From Pseudomaricurvus alcaniphilus (GTDB lineage Bacteria > Pseudomonadota > Gammaproteobacteria > Pseudomonadales > Cellvibrionaceae), in the NCBI RefSeq assembly GCF_011440395.1, contig NZ_JAAOIX010000007.1, positions 1 to 64,000 on the forward strand: a DNA stretch of 64,000 bases, in the 5' to 3' direction. A program made the position numbers and the translations under genes. Shown here one piece after another: positions 17,576 through 26,172 of this stretch (positions are counted from its first letter, which is position 1; each line of letters begins with the position of its first letter). The notes beneath the pieces were generated by a model, which saw only the letters and a list, made by a program, of their open reading frames with translations, was not told where the DNA came from and searched no databases.

Positions 17576-19291
17576 CTAAGAGTGCTGGCCAGCAACTTTC
17601 ATCGCGGCTAAGACCTCGGTTATCTGGGCGCTGGAGGACGCCGACAAAACGTCCGCCGCCAGCGCCTGTAATTGCGCCAGGGTTAGCTGGCGCAACCGTT
17701 GTTTCACCGCCGCGCCCAGTTTCGGGCTCATGCTCAGGCGTCGCACCCCCATGCCCACGAACAATCCCGCCAGTTGCGGCTGGCTGGCGGCCTCGCCACA
17801 AATGGAAACCGGCTTGGCTTTACGGTTGGCCGCCACAATCACCGCATTAATCGCGCGCAAGACACTGGGGTGCAGCACCGAGTAATCCTCCGCCGTGGTC
17901 TGGGCGTTGCGATCCGCAGCCAGCATAAACTGGGTCAGGTCATTGCTGCCGATGCCGACAAAATCGATGTGATCGAGAATGTCGTCAATCATCAGCACTG
18001 CAGCCGGGGTCTCAATCAAGGCGCCCACCGGCGGCAGCGACTGCAACTCCATAGCCTCCGCCATTTCCAGTACCATGGCTTTCGCCGTGCGCACATCATC
18101 CACGCCAACCACCATAGGAAACATAATGGCGATGGAGTGCTCGGCAGCAACACGCAGTATGGCGCGCACCTGATTGCGAAACAGCGACTCCCCGGCCGTC
18201 AGGGAGAAGCGCAAGCCGCGCACCCCCAAATTGGGATTGGACTCCAGGTCCCGCTCCAAAAACAGGGGGAACTTGTCACCGCCCAGGTCCAGGGTCCGGA
18301 TCACGGTGGTCCCGTGGCAGCGGGCAGCAATATCCCCGTAAACCCTGGCCTGCAAGTCCTCGGACGGGGGTTCACCGTGTTCGAGAAAAAGAAACTCTGT
18401 ACGCAATAAGCCGACCCCGTCCAGGCTGGCCAGCGCCAGCAACTCCTCCTCGCTGGGCCGCCCCAGGTTGGCCAGCAGGCTAATCGCCGTGCCATCCGCC
18501 AACTGGCAAGGCAGTTGAGCATCGACCCGAGCTGCTTGCTCCCGCGCCCGTCGCCGTGACTGCTGTTGACGGAACCCCTGGATCGAACTGAAGCTGGGCT
18601 CGACCACCACTGCACCGCTATCGCCATCCAGCAACAGGTACTGCCCACTGCTCACCAGCGCCGGTAAATGCGCGATGCCACTGACGGCGGGAATGCCCAG
18701 GGCGCGAGCCAGGATTGCGATGTGACTGGTGGCACCGCAGTGCTCCACTACAAACCCGGACAGGCAGCGGTAGTCGAGCTCGACCAGGTCCGAGGGCATC
18801 AGCTCAGTGGCGACAATAATGCTATTGGCTGCAAGGGTAGAAAGGCGGGCGGAGGAGTAGCCACCCGCATGGCGCAGCAGGCGCTGGCCGATATCGCGAA
18901 TATCCTGCTCCCGCTCGCGCAAATAGGGGTCGTCGAGCTCACTCAGGCGCCGGGTAAATTCATCCACGGACTGGGCGATGGCCGCCTCGACATTGATGCG
19001 GTCGCGCTTGATACGCTGGACGATATCCTCGATCAGGTAGGGGTCATCGAGCATGCTGTAATGGGTGGCAAAAATCTCGGCTTCACCACTGCCGAATTCA
19101 CCGTGCAGGCGTTTCTGCAAGGCCTGCAAGTCACTCTTGGCACCTTTCAGGGCACGGGTCAGGCGCACAACTTCCCGGTCGACATTGTCAACGGGATAAG
19201 TTTCAACCGGAACCTCTTGTGCATTGACGACGACTGCGTGACCTGCTGCGAGCCCGGCTGAAATTGGGCTGCCAATTATTCTTCTCATCAT
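17576..19291 (-). CDS. PTS enzyme I-type phosphoenolpyruvate-protein phosphotransferase
   Basis: This protein of about 570 residues takes phosphate from phosphoenolpyruvate and passes it to an HPr-like partner. The N-terminal half holds the HPr-binding helices and the phosphohistidine loop GATSHIAILAR. The C-terminal half is the PEP-binding barrel (LLRTEFLFL, TLDLGGDK, GIGSNDLTQFMLAADRN, SICGEAA with the active Cys). Length equals sugar-PTS enzyme I (about 575) and lacks the GAF domain that defines PtsP (EI-Ntr, about 750). I chose the MMRRI start (19291), where homology begins; the frame stays open to 19414 and would then nearly touch the Hsp20 stop. No HPr or EII gene is in the window, so its partner is elsewhere. 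Confidence 0.85.
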   Translation of the reverse strand: MMRRIIGSPISAGLAAGHAVVVNAQEVPVETYPVDNVDREVVRLTRALKGAKSDLQALQKRLHGEFGSGEAEIFATHYSMLDDPYLIEDIVQRIKRDRINVEAAIAQSVDEFTRRLSELDDPYLREREQDIRDIGQRLLRHAGGYSSARLSTLAANSIIVATELMPSDLVELDYRCLSGFVVEHCGATSHIAILARALGIPAVSGIAHLPALVSSGQYLLLDGDSGAVVVEPSFSSIQGFRQQQSRRRAREQAARVDAQLPCQLADGTAISLLANLGRPSEEELLALASLDGVGLLRTEFLFLEHGEPPSEDLQARVYGDIAARCHGTTVIRTLDLGGDKFPLFLERDLESNPNLGVRGLRFSLTAGESLFRNQVRAILRVAAEHSIAIMFPMVVGVDDVRTAKAMVLEMAEAMELQSLPPVGALIETPAAVLMIDDILDHIDFVGIGSNDLTQFMLAADRNAQTTAEDYSVLHPSVLRAINAVIVAANRKAKPVSICGEAASQPQLAGLFVGMGVRRLSMSPKLGAAVKQRLRQLTLAQLQALAADVLSASSSAQITEVLAAMKVAGQHS

Positions 19292-19415
19292 ATGGCGCTG
19301 GCTTATTGTATGGGTTGGTGGTGCCGTCCCTGGCGCCACTGTTCGATGCTCGCTGCAGACCGGCTGCCAAGCCCTTTCTGGCAACGGGCGCCAGCGAATT
19401 ATTTCCCGGCGCACT

Positions 19416-20009
19416 CTAGCGCGACGAAATGGCGATGCGCCTCACCTCTTCCTGCTCGCCCTCGAAACGCGGGATTTGCAGGGTCAACACACCGTCCTTG
19501 AGGTTGGCCTTGATCGCATCGGCGTTGGCATCCGCCGGCAGCGACAGGGTGCGCTGGAAGGCACCATAGCTGCGCTCGACGCGGTAAAAGTGCTTGTCCT
19601 TGTGTTCGTTCTTCTCCTCCTTCTGGCCGTTGATCATCAACACATCACCCTTCACTTCGATCGACAGGTCGTCTTCGCCAAGGCCCGGTACATCCAGCGT
19701 AATTTCATACTGTCTGTCGTCCCCGGAGACATCGATTTGGGGGCGGTAGCTGCCGACCAGACCGGTACCAGACCAGGGCTGGCGTGCCACCGACGCCCCC
19801 AGTGATGGCATACCAAAAGCGTTGCAAACGTCCTCAAACAGTCGATCAAATTGTTGATGCAATTGCTGTACAGGAAGCTGGTCACCCTGCCACAGGGAGG
19901 GCATGGCACGCGTGGCTTCTTCACGCCGCACCGGTATCTGGGCGCTTTGTTCCACCGCCCTGTCCTCGTGCTTGAACCAGTTCCACGGATTTAACTTTTT
20001 CAGGTTCAT
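19416..20009 (-). CDS. Hsp20 small heat-shock protein
   Basis: This 197-residue cytoplasmic chaperone binds unfolding proteins without ATP. The alpha-crystallin domain spans about residues 88-195, with PQIDVSGDDRQYEITLDVPG, the KEEK loop and the closing ANLKDGVLTLQIPR, whose GVLTL motif is diagnostic. The N-terminal arm (about 85 residues with LFEDVCNAFGMP) is long, as in class A archaeal/bacterial forms. It lacks a clear I-x-I tail. It lies just upstream of the enzyme I gene on the same strand; the 120 bases between the Hsp20 stop and the likely enzyme I start make co-transcription plausible. Confidence 0.92.
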   Translation of the reverse strand: MNLKKLNPWNWFKHEDRAVEQSAQIPVRREEATRAMPSLWQGDQLPVQQLHQQFDRLFEDVCNAFGMPSLGASVARQPWSGTGLVGSYRPQIDVSGDDRQYEITLDVPGLGEDDLSIEVKGDVLMINGQKEEKNEHKDKHFYRVERSYGAFQRTLSLPADANADAIKANLKDGVLTLQIPRFEGEQEEVRRIAISSR

Positions 20010-20304
20010 AACATAGCCTCCAATTAATACATTTTTGCAAACTGATTGTTGCTAATACATCGTTGCCAAGTTAAATAACAACCACGAATTAATGTACTTA
20101 ACCAGATCGGTCAATGACCCGAAACACTACTTTTACACCCGCTTTCCGGGCCACGCTGGCAAGCTATGCTGCCAAAATCAGGTACCGGTACACGCCCTGG
20201 CAGGCGCTTCCCGGTACCCAATTAGATTGGTTTTTCCCTGTTTTTTTCAAGCTGGGTATAAAAATATTTATTTATAAAAAAGCCGCTTTTTAAAAATAGT
20301 ACGA
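20010..20304. other. AT-rich intergenic region upstream of the Hsp20 gene
   Basis: These 295 bases must contain the Hsp20 promoter. The half nearest 20304 is AT-rich (long A/T runs at 20252-20300). AAAAAGCCGCTTTTT at about 20277-20291 is a perfect small palindrome that may end transcription of the DUF4340 gene, but its stem-loop is too tight to call a terminator. I find no gene here. Confidence 0.35.
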
Positions 20305-20901
20305 TCAGGATTTCCCCTCACCTTCGCCAGCCTCGTCGGTCGCCGGCCGCTCCGTTACTTCGTCCGCCCCGGTTGCCTGCAGGGTTTTGTCCAGCCAGTT
20401 GTCGGCACTGGTGGGGAAATCGAAGCTGTTCAGGGGCAGGGCATAGACCTCGGTATCGGCGGCCCTGCGGCCGTGCACTTTTTTGAAACCCGGCGAAGTG
20501 CCGAGATACAAGTCCACCACCAGCTGCCCATCCCGAAACAACCGAATGCGGCGCTGATGGGTATCTTCACTGACTTCAAAGCGCTGGTGACTGCTGGCGC
20601 TGGTGGCCACCGGCCAACCGCTTTGCAGCCCGTGCAATTGTTCGAGCAGGGGCTGCAGCTTGCCGCTATCCACCGGCAGGTCACTCTGCCCCGGCAGCCG
20701 CCACTGCCCGTCCTGGCGCTGCAGAGTGACCTCCTCCTCCCCGGCGCCGATAACAACCTTGTCGATTTGCGCTTGCTCGAACCCCAGTAATGGCTGGCCG
20801 ATCGCCTCCGACTGGCCGGCGCCGTCGCCCCAAAACAGGCCCGCGGCCAGCACCAGTTGCAGCGCCAGCAGACCACCCAGCCAGCTCGTTAATTTATTCA
20901 T
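20305..20901 (-). CDS. DUF4340-family protein of a Gld-type ABC cluster
   Basis: This 198-residue protein has an N-terminal membrane helix (LGGLLALQLVLAAGLFWG) and a mostly extracytoplasmic body with DKVVIGAGEEEVTLQRQDGQWRLP, the repeated fold element of DUF4340. It ends in an acidic, low-complexity tail. ATG 20901 is preceded by a strong AAGGAGG eight bases upstream and begins 11 bases after the stop of the fused permease gene, so it belongs to that operon. DUF4340 genes regularly follow GldA/GldFG-type genes. The function is unknown; it may be an envelope accessory of the exporter. Confidence 0.8.
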   Translation of the reverse strand: MNKLTSWLGGLLALQLVLAAGLFWGDGAGQSEAIGQPLLGFEQAQIDKVVIGAGEEEVTLQRQDGQWRLPGQSDLPVDSGKLQPLLEQLHGLQSGWPVATSASSHQRFEVSEDTHQRRIRLFRDGQLVVDLYLGTSPGFKKVHGRRAADTEVYALPLNSFDFPTSADNWLDKTLQATGADEVTERPATDEAGEGEGKS

Positions 20902-20912
20902 TGCAGACCTCC

Positions 20913-23852
20913 TTATTGAGCGAAGAGTTCGAAGTAACGACGCTGCCTGACTCGGCGCCGGCGGCGCTCCCACAGGGCAATGGCCGCCAGTGCAACGATG
21001 GCAAGGCCGTAGTTGAGGTATTCCCAGAACAGCTGGCGACCGTGCTCCAGTGGCGGCAGGGTGCGATTGAAGTGGCCGCGGGAGCGAATGCTGAGCAGCC
21101 CCGCATCCTCCAGCGACCAGTCCACGGCATTGGCCGCCAGTTGCAGGGTGTTGAGGTATTCGCTCTGCTGGGCACTGCCCGCCAGTCGAATCACCTGATC
21201 GCGGAGGAAGTCGTTGGAGCTGAACAGGATAATGCGGGCCGAATCCGGCGACCGCTCTATCACCCGGTCGAGCTGCAGCCCAGCCGCACTCTCCCCGTCT
21301 GCGCCGGCATCCGCTTCACTGTTGTTCCCGGCGCTGCTGTCAGCGCCAGCGTCCGCCGCGGCGGCCACCAGCGGCGATGACTGGCCGGCAAAATACGAGT
21401 CGAAGCGCCCCTGGCTGATCACCCCCAGCAGGTGCGCGCCGCGCTCCCCCTCGGGCTCAAAGGCACTGACGCCCTGGGGCGTTACCCTGGGCATAATATC
21501 CAGTGACGAGGACAGCCAGGCCCCGGCGGAGCTGCGCAACAACTCGGTCACCTGGCGCGACGCCTGCTGGTCGGCATCGACGCTGATGGGTGACGCCCAG
21601 GCCAGGGTCGCCTGGGGCAGCTCCGAGGTCACCAGGTTGTCGCGGTTCAGCCCGGCGCCACGGATATCGACAAAATAGGGGTAGTCCAGCATGCGCATTT
21701 CCTGCAGCTGGAAACCGCCTACATTGCGGCTCACCGGAATCGGGAAAGCCGCGTTCTGCGGGTCGAGCACCAGCTGCTCGTCGATGGCGAGGCCGTGATG
21801 CTGCAACCATTTTTCCAGGCCGCTGCTGTGGCGTTGCAGACTCAAACTGCGGCTGGACAGGTCGGCGCGGTAGGGCGAGGTGGCGGCGATAACGGTGCCC
21901 CCTTGCATCAGGAACTGGTCGACAGCAAACAACTGCTTGTCATCCAGGTTCTCGGGCGCGGCCAATAGCAGAATGTCGGCCTCACCGGAGACGCTGCCAT
22001 CGCTCAAGTCCTCGCGGCTGATATTCAGCTCGGCGCCGAGGAAGGCTTCCAGCTGGCTGAACGAGGGGCCCGACTGGGCGTAGGGGCCATAGGGCGACGG
22101 GCCCGCAACCGGGGTGACCAGGGCCACGGTCTTGGTAAAACCGCTGGCAAAGCGCTTAATGCCCGCTTCCAGGTTGCGCTTGAAAGCATCCGCGCTGGCA
22201 TCGTCCAGCGGTATCTGCACCAGTTGCTCGCCGTTATCCAGGGTCATGTAGAAGTAGAACTGCTGCTCGCTGAACAGGCTGGTGGCCATGGGCATAAAGC
22301 CGTACTCCGCGGCAATGCGTTGCGCCACTTCGCCGTTACCACTGGCAGGATCCACCAGGTTGATTTTGAAACGCCCGCCAGCCTGGTCTGCAGTCTCTTG
22401 CAACAGGGGCTGCAGCTCCTGTTTGAAGGCCAGCAGTTGCTCCGGCAGTAAGTCGTCGGCGGAGACATAGGCGTTAAACACCAGCTCGCCTTTGACGGTA
22501 TCGAACAGGTTGCCCCCGGCCTGGTAGGTATGCAGCACCTTCTTGATGGCCCGGGTCAGGTCGTGCTCGGGATTGCGCAACTGCACGTCGATATCCCCCT
22601 CGTTGCGCGCCTGGATTTCAATCAGGTCGCGAAAACCCAGCACCTGGTATTCGTCACCGTACTGCACCAGCACATTGAAGTAGGAGCTGACGATGGACGA
22701 CTGGTAGCGATCCGCCACCTGGAACGGCACCGGCTGGATGGCGTATTTGCGGTTCGCCTCCTCCTCCAACTCCGGCTCTGTGGGCGGGTCGACAAACTCA
22801 ACCCGCACCTTGCCGCGGCCGGCGATTTCGTACTCCTTGATCAGGTCGCGCAGTTGCGGCACCAGCGGCGCCAGCAAGGGGTGGGTTTTACTGCTGAAAT
22901 AGCCGCGCAGCAGCAGTGGCTCCTGCAGTTGCTGCAGATAGCCGCGGGTGGCGGCGGAGATGGAGTACTGGTTGCCCGCGGTGACATCGGCGCGCAGGCT
23001 GCTGAGCTGGCCCAGCCACAGGTTGGCGCCCAGGGCATTGGCGATCACCAGCGCCGTCAGTGCCTGCCATTGGCGGTGCCGGGGTCGGCCCCCGCCGGCC
23101 CAGCGCTCCTTCTCCAGCACCAGGGTATTCAGGCTTAAGAAGACCAGCACCATACTCAGGTAGTAGTACAGGTCGCGGAAATCGATGACACCGCGAGTGA
23201 TGGACTCAAAGCGCGAACCGGTACCCAGCAGCCGCAGCCACTCCCCGGCCCGGTTGCCAAAGAAGTCGGTGATGGTGGTGGTACCCAACAGGTAGAACAG
23301 CGCGCACAGGAGACTGGCGCTGATCAGGCTGACGATCTGGTTGTCGCTGCGCGCCGACACGAACAAACCGATACTGAGGTAGGTGGCGCCCAGCAGGATT
23401 GCCGCCAGGTAGCCCGCGGCGACGGGCCCCCAGTCGAGATCGCCGATGATGGCGACGGTGATGGGCAACGGCAGGGTGATGGCCAGCGCCAGCGCCAGCA
23501 GGAACATGCAGGCCAGGAATTTGCCCAGTACAAACTGCCACAGGGGCACCGCCTGGGTGTGCACATATTCCAGCGTACCGCTGCGACGCTCTTCGCTCCA
23601 CAGGCGCATGGTCAGGGTGGCGCTTAAAAAGATCAGCAGCACCGGCATCCATTCGAACAGCGGGCGGACGTCGGCAATATTACGGGCAAAGAAGGCCTCA
23701 CCCCAGAAGAAGACGAACAGGGTGACCGCCGCAAAGGTGCCGAGAAACAGGTAGGCGACCGGCGAGGCGAAGAACAGGGTGACCTCCTTGCGCGCCACCC
23801 GGCCGACAACGCCTTGCCGGGCGAACGGATTGACAGGGTAATCAGGCTGCAT
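20913..23852 (-). CDS. Fused ABC-2 permease and GldG-like protein (GldF-GldG fusion)
   Basis: This 979-residue inner-membrane protein has two parts. Residues 1 to about 245 form an ABC-2/GldF permease with six helices, starting with VARKEVTLFFASPVAYLF and including RLWSEERRSGTLEYVHTQAV. After a further helix (about 265-285), residues 290-880 form a GldG-like ABC-type extracytoplasmic region (NQYSISAATRGYLQQLQEPL, DIVL-type blocks such as ADILLLAAPENLDDKQLFAVDQFL), closing with a C-terminal helix and a basic tail. In Flavobacterium GldF and GldG are separate gliding-motility proteins; gammaproteobacterial relatives are fused and not linked to gliding. An Ala/Asp/Ser-rich stretch (about 825-850) looks like a linker. 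It overlaps the ATPase gene by 11 bases. Confidence 0.87.
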   Translation of the reverse strand: MQPDYPVNPFARQGVVGRVARKEVTLFFASPVAYLFLGTFAAVTLFVFFWGEAFFARNIADVRPLFEWMPVLLIFLSATLTMRLWSEERRSGTLEYVHTQAVPLWQFVLGKFLACMFLLALALAITLPLPITVAIIGDLDWGPVAAGYLAAILLGATYLSIGLFVSARSDNQIVSLISASLLCALFYLLGTTTITDFFGNRAGEWLRLLGTGSRFESITRGVIDFRDLYYYLSMVLVFLSLNTLVLEKERWAGGGRPRHRQWQALTALVIANALGANLWLGQLSSLRADVTAGNQYSISAATRGYLQQLQEPLLLRGYFSSKTHPLLAPLVPQLRDLIKEYEIAGRGKVRVEFVDPPTEPELEEEANRKYAIQPVPFQVADRYQSSIVSSYFNVLVQYGDEYQVLGFRDLIEIQARNEGDIDVQLRNPEHDLTRAIKKVLHTYQAGGNLFDTVKGELVFNAYVSADDLLPEQLLAFKQELQPLLQETADQAGGRFKINLVDPASGNGEVAQRIAAEYGFMPMATSLFSEQQFYFYMTLDNGEQLVQIPLDDASADAFKRNLEAGIKRFASGFTKTVALVTPVAGPSPYGPYAQSGPSFSQLEAFLGAELNISREDLSDGSVSGEADILLLAAPENLDDKQLFAVDQFLMQGGTVIAATSPYRADLSSRSLSLQRHSSGLEKWLQHHGLAIDEQLVLDPQNAAFPIPVSRNVGGFQLQEMRMLDYPYFVDIRGAGLNRDNLVTSELPQATLAWASPISVDADQQASRQVTELLRSSAGAWLSSSLDIMPRVTPQGVSAFEPEGERGAHLLGVISQGRFDSYFAGQSSPLVAAAADAGADSSAGNNSEADAGADGESAAGLQLDRVIERSPDSARIILFSSNDFLRDQVIRLAGSAQQSEYLNTLQLAANAVDWSLEDAGLLSIRSRGHFNRTLPPLEHGRQLFWEYLNYGLAIVALAAIALWERRRRRVRQRRYFELFAQ

Positions 23853-24870
23853 GGTTCAGGCCCTCCTCGGCATCACTTTCCTCAGCATCACCATCCTCAA
23901 CTACCTCCCGGAACAGGGTTTCCAGATCGCGATACTCCGGTTGCAGCAGGTAGAGTGCATAGCCCGCCTTGACCAGGTGTTCTGCCAGTGCGGCGCAGAC
24001 CTCTCGCTGCTGCGCCTCCGCCGCCAGTTCGATGCGGTAGCTGTGGCCGGTCGGTGGATTGGTTGAGGTATTGGTTGAGGTATTGGTTGAGACACTGGTT
24101 GCGGCATTGCTCGCGTCATTCAGGCTACTCACCCTGGCGATGCCGGCGATGCTGTGCAAATCCCCCGCTTTGGCCGGCGGCATGGCAGTCTCCAGGCGCA
24201 AGTGATTGGTGCGGCGCACCTCCTCCAGCCGGGCGTCCACCACCAGTTGCCCGGCCCGCAGGATCAGCACCCGGGAGCAGAGCGCGTCCACTTCCTGCAT
24301 GATGTGGGTGGACAGGATCACCGTGGCGTCCTTGGCGATCTCCCGGATCAACTGGCGCATATGCCGGGTCTGCTCCGGGTCGAGGCCGTTGGTGGGTTCG
24401 TCCAGGATCAGCAACTTGGGGGCACCGAGAATGGCCTGGGCCACACCGACACGCTGCTTGTAACCCCGCGACAGGGTAGAGATGGGAGCCAGCAACTTGG
24501 CGGCCAGGTCCGTGGCGACAATCACCCGCTTGATCTCTGCCTGCTTGGTGGCACCAGTGAGCCCCTTCAGGTCAGCGGCGTAATCCAGGTAGTCGGCGAC
24601 GCTCATTTCCGGGTACACCGGCAGGTTTTCCGGCAGGTAGCCCAACAGCCGCTGCACCCGCAGCGGTTCCTGCGCCAGGTTGAGACCGGCCACTTGTACC
24701 GTTCCCCGGTTGGGCTCAAGGTAACCGCAGAGCATTTTCATAATGGTGGTCTTGCCGGCGCCGTTGTGGCCGAGCAGGCCGACGATCTCACCCTTGTCGA
24801 TGGTGAAACTGACGTTATTGACGGCGGTATAACTGTCATACTGGCGCGTCAGCTGGTTCACTTCCAGCAT
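23842..24870 (-). CDS. ABC transporter ATP-binding protein, GldA type
   Basis: This 342-residue ATPase should energise the fused permease encoded next to it. Walker A is GHNGAGKTT, the signature motif appears as LSRGYKQRVGVAQA, Walker B as LLILDEPTNGLDP, and the switch His as LSTHIMQEV. The C-terminal part (about 225-342) is a regulatory extension containing an odd in-frame Ser-Thr-Asn tandem (STNTSTNTSTN) produced by a 12-bp DNA repeat. A strong AGGAGG supports ATG 24870. It is the first gene of a three-gene operon with the GldFG fusion and the DUF4340 gene. The substrate is unknown. Confidence 0.9.
   Translation of the reverse strand: MLEVNQLTRQYDSYTAVNNVSFTIDKGEIVGLLGHNGAGKTTIMKMLCGYLEPNRGTVQVAGLNLAQEPLRVQRLLGYLPENLPVYPEMSVADYLDYAADLKGLTGATKQAEIKRVIVATDLAAKLLAPISTLSRGYKQRVGVAQAILGAPKLLILDEPTNGLDPEQTRHMRQLIREIAKDATVILSTHIMQEVDALCSRVLILRAGQLVVDARLEEVRRTNHLRLETAMPPAKAGDLHSIAGIARVSSLNDASNAATSVSTNTSTNTSTNPPTGHSYRIELAAEAQQREVCAALAEHLVKAGYALYLLQPEYRDLETLFREVVEDGDAEESDAEEGLNHAA
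24058..24093. repeat. In-frame 12-bp tandem repeat within the ABC ATPase gene
   Basis: ATTGGTTGAGGT occurs at 24058-24069 and 24070-24081, with a near copy at 24082-24093. Being 12 bp, each unit adds four residues (a Ser-Thr-Asn-Thr cycle) without breaking the frame. The copy number probably varies among strains. Confidence 0.85.
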
Positions 24871-25314
24871 GCTGTCCTCCTGTTAGAATTGACGTTTGAA
24901 TCAAGCAGGCACAGCCCTTCGCCGCCGGGGCAAAAGGCTGGGAAAAGAAACTGGGGAGCCCCCTCAGGGAGGCGGGCGGGCGGCCAGGCAGTTGCTATAA
25001 ATAAAAAAGCGGCTACTGGCAGTTAAGGCGTTTATGTCTATAGAGCAGCGCATCTTCACGGTCTCCCCGGTGTGCGGGAATACCCCCAAACAAAAAAGAC
25101 GCTGCTATAGATGGGGACGGTGGGGAAAAGTTCAAGGCCTCGATGAGGCCGGCGCAATAGCGGGCAGTAGCGCCTTCGCGCCACTGGCATCAGCCTTGCC
25201 TGTCTTTTAAACCTGATGTCATATAGCGGCACAATGTCGCGCAGGGAAGCTGGTAGAAAGGTTGAAAACTGAAGATCAGCGAGCGGGGCTTGAAGGGCGC
25301 TGAATAAATAGAGT
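24871..25314. other. Intergenic region without a recognised gene
   Basis: These 444 bases separate the redoxin gene end from the ABC ATPase start. The ATPase ribosome site is at its left edge. A 93-codon open frame (25337-25056, minus strand) is rich in Arg and Pro, has no ribosome site, overlaps the redoxin stop and resembles nothing I know, so I do not call it. No hairpin with a T-run is evident. Confidence 0.4.
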
Positions 25315-25881
25315 TTAGATGCTGCAGCCGTCTTCACTGCACTGGCCGCCCGGAGTTTGAGGCGTTGCAGCGGGTTCCGTCCCCGAGGGGGACGACGGTG
25401 ATAGCGAAGCGGGCTCCATCAGCAACTGGCCAATCATGTTCCCCACCTGCAGGTCACTCAAACGGCCAAAATGATGGGTTCGAATAAAGCCCTGCTTATC
25501 GATCAGCAACAGGGACGGCGTGCCTTCCAGATCCAGTTTTTGCATGGTGTGCGGAATGGCAGAACTGGCCGAGGGTCGGTCCACGGCGATGGGAAAGCGC
25601 AGGCGGTATTCGTGCACAAACGCCTGCAGGGCGTCGAGGGTCATCACCGAGTGATGCTCAAATACGGTGTGCAAGCCGATTACCTGCACCTCGTCCACGG
25701 GATACAACTGGTGAATCGCCGCCGCTTGGGGCAGGCCGTGGGAGACGCAGCCTGGGCACAGCATTTGGAACGCGTGCAACACTACCACCTTGCCCCGCAG
25801 TCCGGCGAGGGTGAGCGGCTGGGTTGTATTGAGCCAGCTCACCACGTCCAATTCTGGCGCTTTGACACCCTTGCCCGACAT
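25315..25881 (-). CDS. Redoxin/TlpA-like thioredoxin-fold protein
   Basis: This is a 188-residue thioredoxin-fold protein. The redox centre is CPGC in AFQMLCPGCVSHGLPQA (about residue 40); the cis-Pro loop is LEGTPSLLLIDKQG, followed by IRTHHFGR. This arrangement fits AhpC/TSA-Redoxin or TlpA-like proteins with a two-Cys site. There is no signal peptide after ATG 25881, so it is probably cytoplasmic. The tail is Ser/Pro-rich and ends with two more Cys (QCSEDGCSI), which might bind metal. A MITE-like element lies 43 bases upstream of the start, where its promoter would be. Confidence 0.82.
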   Translation of the reverse strand: MSGKGVKAPELDVVSWLNTTQPLTLAGLRGKVVVLHAFQMLCPGCVSHGLPQAAAIHQLYPVDEVQVIGLHTVFEHHSVMTLDALQAFVHEYRLRFPIAVDRPSASSAIPHTMQKLDLEGTPSLLLIDKQGFIRTHHFGRLSDLQVGNMIGQLLMEPASLSPSSPSGTEPAATPQTPGGQCSEDGCSI

Positions 25882-25923
25882 ATCCGCCTCCCGCAAACCG
25901 CTGCAGCGGTTTGCTTATCCTTT

Positions 25924-26075
25924 CCTGATTATCACTAAAGCTAAGCGTCGTCCAGCTGGCACTATGGTAGGTCTGGCTCCTGGAGCCAGGCCGGGAGAAA
26001 AGCTGATGCCCCAAGGTTTACGAGGTATATGTCTGCTATCGCCGAGTTCTGGCCTATTCATAGAGGTAATTAGGT
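25924..26075 (-). mobile_element. Internally deleted copy 3 of the CCTAATTAC MITE-like element
   Basis: Over 152 bases this is the reverse complement of the two ends of the element at 35069-35381, with the middle removed. The ends are CCTGATTATCAC and GGTAATTAGG. The flanks TATCCTTT (25916-25923) and TATCTTTT (26076-26083) form an 8-bp target duplication with one mismatch, in line with the 8-bp duplication around copy 2. It sits immediately upstream of the redoxin gene and could supply or separate promoter elements. Confidence 0.85.
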
Positions 26076-26172
26076 ATCTTTTTACCAGTACTATACAACC
26101 AGAATAAAAGTTTCGCGACGGGGGCTGCAGGGTCAGGCTACGGGGTTGGCCAGCGTGATCAGCCCCTGCTGG

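Noticed and set aside
25056-25337. Minus-strand frame (93 codons) after the redoxin gene
   Set aside because: It overlaps the redoxin stop, has no ribosome site, and its composition is not convincing; I could not link it to a known transposase.
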